From: Puniceicoccales bacterium
GTDB taxonomy: Bacteria > Verrucomicrobiota > Verrucomicrobiia > Opitutales > JAIRLM01
Direction of reading: 5' to 3'
Assembly (NCBI GenBank): GCA_031282565.1
Contig: JAITDL010000069.1
Coordinates: forward strand, 1-10,532
DNA: 10,532 nt
Shown: one piece after another, positions 1 through 7,445 of the stretch
Layout of the letters: every line of letters begins with the position of its first letter
Numbering within the stretch: position 1 is the stretch's first letter
Position numbers and translations under genes: made by a program
The notes under the pieces: model-generated
What the model was told of the DNA's origin: nothing
Seen by the model: only the letters and a program-made list of their open reading frames with translations
Databases searched by the model: none

Positions 1-2015
1 TCATTGCAGTGGATAAAGCGATCGCAGTGGCGTGCAAGTGCGCCGAGGTCCGTGTGGTCAAGTTCGACGTACATTTGCGGAATTAGTTTATGCGCAACGA
101 TTTCCCCCTCAGGTCTAAATCCAGGATCGCTCACGTAGGCCGCTAGCAATTGCAGCTGCAAAAGGATATCATCCGTCGTCGTTTTGCCGTCCAGCTGGAA
201 TGCTGCGAGTCCGACGGAAAAATCTGCAGAAAGTATGTGGCCCGCAAATAGATCGCGCAATTCTTCAGCGGAGTGCCTGCCGAGTCCACCTTCCTCGAAT
301 GCAAATTCCGCAAAGCGTGCCAGACCAGGACTATCCTTCGGTTGTGACAGGAGTCCACGGCCGAAGCGGACGCGTATGTGCACCTGCCCAGTCTCGAAGG
401 CGGTCTTTTTGCAGCTAAGGCGCACGCCGTTGGCAAATTGCATAGTGTGCAGGCTAAGTCCTTCGTCGTAGGCGCGGCCAACTATTTCGCCTGGATGGCC
501 GAAGTTACCGTAGGCAAATTGTTTAGCTGCGTCTGGAGCCGGCGGGCGAAGAATGTTCCGTTGGGAGCGCATGTATGTGCCGCGTAGTGCGTTTTCCGTA
601 ACCGTATCCGGCAAATTTCCGGAGACGTAGATTGAGCGATTTTTTGGCGCCCAACTGGCGCGAAAAGCTTCCCAAATGTCCTCGGCCGTGGCATTTTTTA
701 ATACTACAGCCGCGAAATCACTGTTCCAGGTAGCAGATGTGGGTGCTCTCCCACTGCATATCGTTCTCACCCAATTATTTGCAAGTCGCGACGACTGCAG
801 CGAAGCTTCCTGTTTGCGCGCATTTTCGAAGCGGGCTGCCATTTCGCGCCGGGCCCTGTCAACTTCTCCCGCGGTGAATCCGTATTCCAGTGCGCGCCGC
901 AGTTCCTGTTCGACTAAGCGAGTGGCCTCGAAGATTTTATCCCGTTCTGTTATCGCCTGAATTTCCGCCATTTGCAGTGTGTTGCGCGGTAATCGTGACA
1001 GGTTGGCATCGCCATCGATAATTGCTGCGTCGGGTTGCTTGCTGATTATCTCCAAGCGTCTCGTTAGGATGGAATTGGCAAGATCTTGCAGCATATTCTC
1101 TCGCCGCGATTTTTGACCGTCAACGAAGCTATCTACTGGCTTGCTGCAGCAAATTGAAACGCGCACTTGTGGCAATTCTTTGTCGCTGTGCAATTTAAAG
1201 CGCGTGCCAGTTGCCGCAAGGATGCCAATGTCGCAGTGCGCTGGTGCTGAAGTGGATGGCAGATCGCCGAATAGGAAGCGGATGGATTTTTCCACGGCTT
1301 CGCAGTCCAGGTCGCCGACGATCACAAGTGCGGCATTGGACGGCACATAGAACTTTTCATAGAAATCGCGCATGGCGCCGTCGTTGAATGACTCGATGGC
1401 AGATTTCTCGCCAATCGGGAACCTTTTGCTTATCGTGCTGTGTGGATAGTGAAACGCATATCGTTCGAGCGCATCCCTATAGTGCGGAGAATCCACGTAA
1501 CGCAATTCCGACAGAATGACTCCGCGTTCCCGATCAATTTCGCTGCGATCGATTGACAGTGCGCCAAGGTAGTCGCGGAGAACGAGTAAGCTGTCTTTTA
1601 TCGTCTGGCGACCGCAGTCCGGTAACTCCAGTTTATATACCGTTTCCGCGAATGATGTGTAGGCATTGCTGTGACTGCCGAACTTCATCCCCATGCGCTG
1701 GAGGAACTCAATGAGGTCGCCTTTGGAGAAGTTTTCCGATCCGCAGAAGGCGATGTGCTCTAAAAAATGGGCGATCCCGCGCTGGTCTTCCGATTCCATG
1801 AGCGAGCCCGCTGCTACGATGAGCCGCACGCTGGCCATATTTGGCGGTTCTCGGTGGGGCAGAATGAAATAGTGCAATCCATTAGCGAGGCGGCCGACCA
1901 GGGCTGCGCCGTCAACGGGCACCTCTTCGGACCATTCAAAGGGCAACTTGTCCATGGCAAATCCGTGCGCAACGCCAAGCCCGAGAGCAAAAACAGTAAA
2001 AATCCATCTCACCAT
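1..2015 (-). CDS. Exported M16 (insulinase/pitrilysin family) zinc peptidase, C-terminal end missing
   Basis: The minus-strand frame is open from 2015 to the left edge, giving 671 residues with no stop, so the 3' end lies outside the window. The inverted zinc-binding motif HxxEH reads HFLEH at residues 83-87. The third ligand is probably E170 in ERGVILSE (E163 and E170 form the usual E-x6-E). H83, H87 and E170 would bind zinc and E86 would act as catalytic base. A second M16-like half follows; around residues 564-571 it reads GLARFAEF, so the HxxEH residues are lost, as is normal for the inactive domain of two-domain M16 enzymes. The first 20 residues (MVRWIFTVFALGLGVAHGFA) look like a Sec signal peptide, implying a periplasmic or exported protease of peptides or small proteins. 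This favours the ATG at 2015. An in-frame ATG at 2075 would add 20 residues and bury the signal. No clear ribosome-binding site precedes either. Full-length relatives with two M16 halves are usually about 900 residues. Confidence 0.92.
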   Translation of the reverse strand, partial: MVRWIFTVFALGLGVAHGFAMDKLPFEWSEEVPVDGAALVGRLANGLHYFILPHREPPNMASVRLIVAAGSLMESEDQRGIAHFLEHIAFCGSENFSKGDLIEFLQRMGMKFGSHSNAYTSFAETVYKLELPDCGRQTIKDSLLVLRDYLGALSIDRSEIDRERGVILSELRYVDSPHYRDALERYAFHYPHSTISKRFPIGEKSAIESFNDGAMRDFYEKFYVPSNAALVIVGDLDCEAVEKSIRFLFGDLPSTSAPAHCDIGILAATGTRFKLHSDKELPQVRVSICCSKPVDSFVDGQKSRRENMLQDLANSILTRRLEIISKQPDAAIIDGDANLSRLPRNTLQMAEIQAITERDKIFEATRLVEQELRRALEYGFTAGEVDRARREMAARFENARKQEASLQSSRLANNWVRTICSGRAPTSATWNSDFAAVVLKNATAEDIWEAFRASWAPKNRSIYVSGNLPDTVTENALRGTYMRSQRNILRPPAPDAAKQFAYGNFGHPGEIVGRAYDEGLSLHTMQFANGVRLSCKKTAFETGQVHIRVRFGRGLLSQPKDSPGLARFAEFAFEEGGLGRHSAEELRDLFAGHILSADFSVGLAAFQLDGKTTTDDILLQLQLLAAYVSDPGFRPEGEIVAHKLIPQMYVELDHTDLGALARHCDRFIHCN

Positions 2016-2303
2016 CCAAGTTGGCCGGAACCTAGTGTCGCTACCGGTCGCCGCAAGCGCAATCGCAGGCGCCATCGTCAAAAATTGAAAAACAAACACA
2101 AGTGCTTGCGGGCCACAGCAAAATGTCCGTGGTGTACGATGCTTTGAGTGCTGCGGCCCATTTTCGCCGTTTTAGAATACCACTTGCAAAACGCAAAGAG
2201 AAAACGCGTTCCATTGCCGCGCAATTTGGTTCGGCATAGCGGCTGAAAAATCACCTGCCGCTGCAGCTACTAAGTCCGCCGCCGAGTCCAGTTCGGCGTT
2301 TTA

Positions 2304-2617
2304 TTACATTCGGCACTTCCAATGACCTATGCCGATAAGTTGAATAATTTTCCGCCAGAAATTTGCGAAATGCCACCGCATTCGGCTATGCTTAAATTGA
2401 TCACGTGTCAGAAGCCGCGTGCGCATAAATTTCAGCCGCCAAACTACATGGCGTGAAATATTGCTAGCATTCCAGCGACTAGGCCGTTTGGGTATTACAC
2501 CCATTTGAATTAGTATTTGGCCGATGTCGCCAATTTAGACATGCCATTACTATTTGTTCGGCTGCGCCGTGGCGTGCGCGATTTATGACTAAGTGTCGCC
2601 TTAGAATTACGCCCGCA
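2304..2617 (-). pseudogene. Possible decayed IS5-type transposase fragment
   Basis: Reading 5' to 3' on the minus strand, several pieces in different frames resemble successive parts of IS5-group DDE transposases, in the right order. CGRNSK (2600-2617) recalls the G-G-R-x-T-K block, and HLVINR in the next frame recalls HLVVDR. GVIPKRPSR (ORF 2304-2504) recalls the x-V-I-P-x-x-x-R block. SRHVVWRLK recalls the Y-x-x-R-x-x-x-E region ending in R/K-L-K. TRLLTR and HFANFWRKIIQLI recall the C-terminal TRYDK and hydrophobic end. At least one frameshift is needed. The block that should carry the catalytic glutamate appears deleted, and spacing between blocks is shorter than usual. The 5' part is absent because truB ends at 2686. 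This is pattern matching by eye; the pieces are short and basic, so chance resemblance is possible. I found no terminal inverted repeats. Confidence 0.38.
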
Positions 2618-2642
2618 GTTACCAGGTGGTTTTTTGCCTTCA

Positions 2643-2670
2643 CCGAAGCTAGCGAAAACTAGTTCTTCGG
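2643..2670 (-). terminator. Hairpin downstream of truB, possible weak terminator
   Basis: CCGAAGCTAG (2643-2652) pairs with CTAG (2659-2662) and CTTCGG (2665-2670), around a six-base loop and with a two-base bulge. It begins 16 bases after the truB stop codon on the minus strand. No run of U follows in the minus-strand transcript (the next bases read TGAAGGC then AAAAAA), so it is not a classical intrinsic terminator. It could act as an RNA 3'-end stabiliser or a Rho-dependent end. Confidence 0.35.
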
Positions 2671-2685
2671 CGCCAATGTGCAGCG

Positions 2686-3420
2686 CTAAATTGCCATTTC
2701 ACCGCAGTCTGAAACGGCGATGCAGTGGGTCCAAATTTCTTCCGGTGGAAGGGCTTCCAACAGCGATAGGCGCCGCGCAGATTGCAGCGAAAAATTCCCG
2801 GAGGACATGCGTCGGAGTTCGTGTAGGTGCGCCGGGCAGCGGAGTTTTTCGCCGATGTCGCGGCCGATGCTGCGAATGTATGTGCCCATGGAGCAGGAGA
2901 TTCTGATTTTGAGCAGCGGTGCGGACCAGCCAAGGCTGTCGATGGAATGGACGTCGACGAGTTTCCTAATTTCCGGGACTTTCTTCCCGCGCCGCACCAA
3001 TTTATACGCCGCCACGCCTCCAATCTTCGCCGCGCAAAGTGCCGGTGGCCGCTGCCAAAATTGTCCAACGAATTGGGGCAGTGTGCGTTCAATCTTTTCC
3101 AATCCAATTGCACTGCAGTGTCCGAAAGACAATGGTCGCCCCTCTCTGTCGTCTCCGTCCGTGGAAAATCCGAAATAAATTGTCCCAGTGTAAACCTTGC
3201 GGCCGGCCATTAATTTGTCAGATAACTTGGTGGCGCCGTTCAGCATAACAATCAGCAGGCCCGTTGCCATTGGATCTAAAGTGCCGCCGTGCCCTACTTT
3301 AACGCCTGGTAACTTTCTTCGCAGCCGTGAGACGACGTCGGCCGATGTTAGACCCAATGGCTTGTCGACGAGGAGTATGCCGCCGTTCCCGTGACGATTG
3401 CCGCTGGTGTCCAGTTCCAT
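2686..3420 (-). CDS. truB: tRNA pseudouridine-55 synthase TruB
   Basis: The product is 244 residues and isomerises uridine 55 in the T-psi-C loop of tRNAs. The TruB signature blocks are present in order. GGILLVDKP is at 13-21. GHGGTLDPMATG is at 43-54, with the catalytic aspartate D49. VYTGT at 76-80 carries the conserved active-site tyrosine Y77. Further on are RPPALCAAKIGG followed by AYKLVRRG, and near the end GTYIRSIGRDIG followed by ELRR. Many TruB proteins are about 300 residues with a C-terminal PUA-like RNA-binding domain. This one ends soon after the catalytic core, so that domain is missing. The start is fixed because an in-frame TAG lies four codons upstream of the ATG at 3420. No clear Shine-Dalgarno sequence precedes it. 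It is transcribed divergently from rpsB rather than sitting in the common rbfA-truB-ribF context. Confidence 0.95.
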   Translation of the reverse strand: MELDTSGNRHGNGGILLVDKPLGLTSADVVSRLRRKLPGVKVGHGGTLDPMATGLLIVMLNGATKLSDKLMAGRKVYTGTIYFGFSTDGDDREGRPLSFGHCSAIGLEKIERTLPQFVGQFWQRPPALCAAKIGGVAAYKLVRRGKKVPEIRKLVDVHSIDSLGWSAPLLKIRISCSMGTYIRSIGRDIGEKLRCPAHLHELRRMSSGNFSLQSARRLSLLEALPPEEIWTHCIAVSDCGEMAI

Positions 3421-3628
3421 GTGATCGGCAAGCTAGTTCCGTCGGCCGCCGTGGCAAATGCATTTATTTCAGCAGCCGTATCTTGGCTAGTGGCGAACTA
3501 TTTTTGCAGAAAAAATCTTGATTTCGGGTCGAAAGTGCAAATGGTGCCAGCGTCGGCGTGCGGCGGTCGTGCGCCACGGAACCAATTCTCACATCCAATG
3601 CGGCCTAAGCCGTACGGAGATAATATAG
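3421..3628. promoter_or_regulatory. Divergent intergenic region between truB and rpsB
   Basis: These 208 bases separate two head-to-head genes and must hold promoters for both directions. I could not assign convincing -35/-10 pairs. The rpsB-proximal half (about 3540-3600) is G/C-rich with short self-complementary pieces, such as GGCG facing CGCC around 3555-3575. That would fit a structured rpsB leader, where S2 autoregulates in other bacteria, but no known leader motif was recognised. Confidence 0.4.
3616..3619 (+). promoter_or_regulatory. Shine-Dalgarno site of rpsB
   Basis: GGAG lies nine bases before the ATG at 3629. It supports that start over the longer overlapping frames nearby. Confidence 0.75.
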
Positions 3629-4450
3629 ATGGCACTGCCTACAGCCCAAGAACTTTTCGATGCCGGGGTCCACATAGGACACCAGGTCCGCTGCTGGAAT
3701 CCGCGTTTTCGCGAGTTTCTATACGCCAACCGCCACGGCATTTCGATCATAAACCTGGAGAAAACGCTGATCCAACTGGAGAAAGCCTGTGCCTACGTGG
3801 AACATATCGTCGGTGGCGGCCAGGATATTTGGCTCGTCGGAACGAAGCCGCAGGCCCAGGACGCCATTCGCGAGGCGGCGACGGCGGTTTCCATGCCGTT
3901 TGTCGTAGAACGTTGGCTCGGTGGAACGTTGACAAATTTCCACACCATTTACCAGGGACTTGAGAAGTATCGCAACTTTTTGACGCTGGATCAGCGCGGT
4001 GAAATTGACCGCATGCCAAACAAGGAGGCGGCTTCATTGCGGCGTAAGATGGTGCGCATGAAGGCAAACTTCGAGGGATTGGCGGACATACACGAGCCAC
4101 CGGCGGCGCTGTTTATCGTGGACGTAAATTGCGAAAACATAGCAGTCAAGGAGGCCAGGAAAATGGGCATAAAGTCTGTGGCGCTGGTGGATACGAACTC
4201 CGATCCGTCCTGCGTTGACATTGCGATTCCTGCAAATGACGATTCGACGCGCTCCATAGGTGCAATCGTAGGGGCCATCTGGGAGGCAATTGGCAAAGGC
4301 ATGGAGTGCAGGGATTTGCGCCAGGTCGACAAGGCGCCTGCGCAGGATGTTGGTGAGCTGCAGGATGTTGAGTCTTCCGTAACGCTTTCCAGCGGCGTCC
4401 AGATGGCCATGGATGCGCTTGAAGATATCGAAGTAGCTGAGGGGGTATAG
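3629..4450 (+). CDS. rpsB: 30S ribosomal protein S2
   Basis: The product is 273 residues and is an RNA-binding protein of the small ribosomal subunit, located at the head-platform junction. The N-terminal S2 blocks are clear: LFDAGVHIGHQVRCWNPR near residues 9-26, then the region ISIINLEKT, WLVGTKPQAQ and FVVERWLGGTLTNF. Later blocks include LFIVDVNCENIAVKEA, with IKSVALVDTNSDPS and then IDIAIPAND-type sequence (here VDIAIPANDDSTRSI). E. coli S2 is about 240 residues. The extra length here is a C-terminal tail rich in acidic residues (about 225-273). The start has a good Shine-Dalgarno sequence. The stop is one base before the tsf start, so the two are almost certainly co-transcribed and probably translationally coupled. 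Confidence 0.98.
   Translation: MALPTAQELFDAGVHIGHQVRCWNPRFREFLYANRHGISIINLEKTLIQLEKACAYVEHIVGGGQDIWLVGTKPQAQDAIREAATAVSMPFVVERWLGGTLTNFHTIYQGLEKYRNFLTLDQRGEIDRMPNKEAASLRRKMVRMKANFEGLADIHEPPAALFIVDVNCENIAVKEARKMGIKSVALVDTNSDPSCVDIAIPANDDSTRSIGAIVGAIWEAIGKGMECRDLRQVDKAPAQDVGELQDVESSVTLSSGVQMAMDALEDIEVAEGV
4439..4445 (+). promoter_or_regulatory. Shine-Dalgarno site of tsf, inside the end of rpsB
   Basis: GAGGGGG lies six bases before the tsf ATG and overlaps the last codons of rpsB. This fits translational coupling of the pair. Confidence 0.75.
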
Positions 4451-4451
4451 G

Positions 4452-5039
4452 ATGGAAATTACTGCAACTATGGTTGGCGAATTGCGCGAACGCACCGGCG
4501 CCGGGCTGATGGACTGTAAAAAGGCGCTCACGGAGTGCGGCGGCGACCTGGAAAAGGCCATCGTTCTATTAAAAAAGAAGGGCATTGCAGGAGCTGCAAA
4601 GAAGGCTGACAGAGAGGCATCCGAGGGGATTGTCGAGGCCTATATCCACACCGGCGGACGCATCGGCGTGCTGCTGCAACTGAACTGCGAGACCGATTTC
4701 GTCGCGAAGAATGAGCAATTTCGTTCGTTGGCGCGAGACATTTGTCTTCAAATAGCGGCGGCGAATCCGCTCTGTCTGTCGCGGGATCAGGTCCCGGAGG
4801 ATGTTCTTCGCAGCGAGAGGGATGTGGCAGAAAGTCAGTGTGCCGGGAAACCGCCAAATGCCGTCGCGGCAATAGTTGAGGGGAAGTTGGCCAAATATTT
4901 TTCCAGCGTCTGCCTGCTCGACCAGCCATTTGTTAAAAATCCTGACATCAGCGTCGGCGATTTGATCCGCGAATACATCAGTAAACTTGGCGAAAACATT
5001 CGGCCCGTGCGCTTTTCACGATTCCAAATCGGTTCCTAG
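4452..5039 (+). CDS. tsf: Elongation factor Ts, short form
   Basis: The product is 195 residues and is the nucleotide-exchange factor that releases GDP from EF-Tu during translation. The N-terminal UBA-like helix block reads LRERTGAGLMDCKKAL at residues 10-25. The EF-Tu-contacting motif TDFVAKNEQF lies near residues 81-90. The C-terminal part contains the region KLGENIRPVRFSRF. E. coli EF-Ts is 283 residues. This protein has only one core domain and resembles the short EF-Ts forms known, for example, from Thermus, so it is a natural short form and not a truncation. Its stop is ten bases before the holA start. A TTG or ATG choice is not an issue because ATG 4452 has the strongest ribosome-binding site. 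Confidence 0.97.
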   Translation: MEITATMVGELRERTGAGLMDCKKALTECGGDLEKAIVLLKKKGIAGAAKKADREASEGIVEAYIHTGGRIGVLLQLNCETDFVAKNEQFRSLARDICLQIAAANPLCLSRDQVPEDVLRSERDVAESQCAGKPPNAVAAIVEGKLAKYFSSVCLLDQPFVKNPDISVGDLIREYISKLGENIRPVRFSRFQIGS

Positions 5040-5042
5040 GGG
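5038..5042 (+). promoter_or_regulatory. Shine-Dalgarno site deciding the holA start
   Basis: AGGGG lies seven bases before the ATG at 5050. The alternative in-frame ATG at 4987 would overlap tsf by 53 bases and has no comparable site, so 5050 is preferred. Confidence 0.7.
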
Positions 5043-5049
5043 CGATCCC

Positions 5050-6111
5050 ATGGACGGCGGTGCCCACCTGCTATGCGGCGATGACGACGTGCTCGTTGGC
5101 AGGCGAGCCGAGGAACTTATTGGCGATTGCCAGGCGGAAATTTTGAGCGGCCGTGTCCTGTCTGCGAAGGACATGAAAAATCTCGCCGCAGCGCTCAGGG
5201 AAGCCGTCATGACTCCGTCTCTGTTCGGTGGAAGTGGTTGCGTTTGGGTTAGATCTGCTATTTTTCTCGGATGCGCTCTGTGCGCGGAAGCCGCTGCGCA
5301 ATTTGAAAAAATTTGTGAAACGCTCAAACTGGCGCGTGACTTGGGCGTTGCCGTTGTGCTGTCTGCGTCGCCAGTCGATCGTAGGCTACGCACATTCAAG
5401 ATGTTGAAAGCAATCTGTCGAACTGCGGTAGAAGTTGTTGGAGGCCAGGAAGGTGCCGAAATTGCCTTTGCCGATGGAGCCCGCCACTTCGGTCTGCAAT
5501 TTGATTTCCATGGGAGAAGGCTATTTCTGGAAAAAATTGGCCAGTGCGCACGCAATGCATATGTGGAATTGGAAAAACTTGATATATACCTCGGCGAGAG
5601 GCGGATAGTGTGCGCGGAAGATGTCGCAGCCGTCGTGTGCGAATCGAATTGCGACAATTTTTTCGAGCCGGTTGATGCGTTCTATGGGAGGGATTTGCCA
5701 GAATTTGAAGCGGCCCTGCGAAAATTTTTTGGCGGCGGAGGGGAATTGCGGGCCGTGCTGGCGGCGCTGCAGAGCAGGAATCGCGTGGCAATGCAGCTAA
5801 AAGCCGTGGCGGCAGTGACATCATCAAGGGGAAGGATTTCGCCCCATGAGTTGGCCGGTGCACTGGATCGGGCAAAAAAGATGCAATCGTTGCCGCTGCC
5901 CAATGGCGCAGACTTTGCCGACGTATTTTCACAGAACCGCTGGTATCTGTGTCGAGTTCTTGACAGCGTCGAACGGTTTTCTTTGGCGGAGTTGCTGAGA
6001 ATTCAAATTGCACTCCGCAAACTTTTTAGTGACGCAATTGTCCATTGGCAGGAGCTATCCACTGACCGGTCCGTCGGATGTTTTTTGGAGCTGTTTCACG
6101 CAATTAATTAA
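5050..6111 (+). CDS. holA: DNA polymerase III delta subunit
   Basis: The product is 353 residues (E. coli delta is 343). Delta is the wrench of the clamp loader that opens the beta sliding clamp during replication. The order of conserved regions fits the family. An N-terminal LLCGDDDVLVGRRAEELI takes the place of the degenerate P-loop-like start. Next come the block MTPSLFGGSGCVWVR and then VVLSASPVDRRLRTFKML. The mid-region YVELEKLDIYLGERRIVCAEDV recalls the E-L-E-K-L-x-x-Y-x-G and I-T-x-x-D-V signature. It is followed by FEPVDAFYGRD, LRAVLAALQSRNRVAMQLK and a helical C-terminal collar-like region. The assignment rests on motif order more than on one diagnostic residue. It is the third gene of the rpsB-tsf cluster. 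Its stop overlaps that of the convergent 893-residue gene inside TTAATTAA. Confidence 0.85.
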   Translation: MDGGAHLLCGDDDVLVGRRAEELIGDCQAEILSGRVLSAKDMKNLAAALREAVMTPSLFGGSGCVWVRSAIFLGCALCAEAAAQFEKICETLKLARDLGVAVVLSASPVDRRLRTFKMLKAICRTAVEVVGGQEGAEIAFADGARHFGLQFDFHGRRLFLEKIGQCARNAYVELEKLDIYLGERRIVCAEDVAAVVCESNCDNFFEPVDAFYGRDLPEFEAALRKFFGGGGELRAVLAALQSRNRVAMQLKAVAAVTSSRGRISPHELAGALDRAKKMQSLPLPNGADFADVFSQNRWYLCRVLDSVERFSLAELLRIQIALRKLFSDAIVHWQELSTDRSVGCFLELFHAIN

Positions 6112-7445
6112 CTTTCCCCAAATAGTTCTTCATCTAGACGCATTGCAATAAGAAAATGATTAGGCAGTAGCTCGTCGCAATATTGGCTAACTTTTTCGAG
6201 CGCAATGCTTACTTGTTCCGTTGCGATTCCATCTGGTTTGTCTATGTCAAGTTCTCCATCGATGAATTTACGCAATGTGGTGCGCTCAGTAGTTTTGCCG
6301 TCTACTTTGACGGCACATTCAGCATCCAAAAAGGGATCAAGAGCATCTTTAAGCTTTGCCGCCATTTCTTTTGCGACGCACTCAACCGCCTCGATCAATC
6401 TGTCGATTTTTGCGGCTTTTTGGTTTTTGTCTTGTTTAGGTTCTCCGTCTTTACCGACTACTAATTCACGAACTTTCTCACTGTCTAGGATGGCATCTAA
6501 AATTGCCGCAGGAAACGGTCTGAACACGCCTCCAGTGGCTGTTGCCATTTGCAAACAGAGGTGTTTCAGTTTAACTTTTTCTGCAATCGCATAGGCAAAT
6601 AAATCATTGTTGCTAATACGATCACTAATTTTTGCTGTAAGCTCATCAACGCGGGCTTTATGCTCTTCGTCAACAACATCATCATCGCCGAGATGGCTAA
6701 GTAACAAAGCGGCGCAATGTCTCGCAATTCCTTCGGTTGAGTTTTTAAAATTCCTAGCTATTTTGTCGCCATCCTCAATTCGCTTACTAAGACGCCTGGA
6801 TGCCTGTTCAAATCCATCAATAGCTTTTTCAGCCATAAAGGTTAACTGATGAAACCTATAGAACTTCTCAACAAACAAATTCCATGTCTCACGCTCCTTT
6901 ATGGGATCAACGCCAACAGCTAGTCGAATATTTTTTCTGCTGTGCACGTCGACGCCGATGGCGTCAAGAAAGTCGGAGATAATTTCATCGCTATTTCGCG
7001 TATCTCCGTTGCTAATGCTAACGCCATTCGCCGAAGATGTTCGCAAAATTCCGTTGCTTCCAACAAAAACTTCACCAAAATTAATTTTCCGGCATAGCGC
7101 AAAAGTGGATTCGGCTGGAGAGAATTTGTCGTCACCGTCGCTGCTTTCTTCGAAGAAATGCTTAGTTAGTTCTACTATGTCCGGTGTAGGTGCGGCCGCC
7201 GGCGGTTTTCGCCCGGCCATTATCAGCTTCCAGAGTGCGCTATTTCCATTGCTAAGTTGTATTCTTGCACAGATATAGGCGCATAGCCAAATAATTCCAA
7301 GTGTGACCAAGCTAAGGCAAATTAGCGCGGTCCAATCGCCGAATGACAGCTTCTTTGTGGCGGCAGAAATGGCTATTGCTGTGCCAGTTATACTCTGGGC
7401 TCGTCTTCTTGCGAGGGGATAGGCAAACACCCTAGTGAAGTCGCT
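6108..7445 (-). repeat. Second copy of the duplicated protein unit
   Basis: This stretch encodes residues about 449-893. Matching blocks to copy one include SFGDWTALICLSLVTLGIIW, DIVELTKHFF, GIARHCAALLLSHL with a following DEEHKARVDEL, and KFIDGELDIDKPDGIATEQV near the end. The pre-membrane hydrophobic lead is shorter and weaker than in copy one. Confidence 0.75.

Larger units (their letters stand above)
2016..2685. other. 670-base stretch without an intact gene
   Basis: This stretch lies between the M16 peptidase start and the truB stop. No frame on either strand gives a convincing intact protein. The longest open pieces are short, start poorly, or are shadows of the M16 and truB reading frames. 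The part from about 2304 to 2617 carries the transposase-like fragments listed separately, and a hairpin sits at 2643-2670. The remainder (about 2076-2303) holds short open pieces on both strands but no start codon with a ribosome-binding site, and I saw no tRNA-like arm. It probably contains the M16 promoter, which I could not place. Confidence 0.6.

Noticed and set aside
1767..2147. 126-residue plus-strand ORF
   Set aside because: It is antisense to the N-terminal part of the M16 peptidase, which has clear catalytic motifs. Its own product has no recognisable pattern.
2200..2303. Short alanine-rich open stretches on both strands
   Set aside because: Neither has an ATG with a ribosome-binding site, both are under 50 codons, and both are bounded by stops.
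2649..3213. Overlapping ORFs on both strands within truB (up to 154 residues)
   Set aside because: The truB frame contains all family signature blocks; the others are shadows in a G/C-rich gene.
4987..5049. Upstream start for holA at 4987
   Set aside because: It would overlap tsf and lacks a ribosome-binding site, whereas ATG 5050 has AGGGG at a good distance and starts at the conserved N-terminal region.
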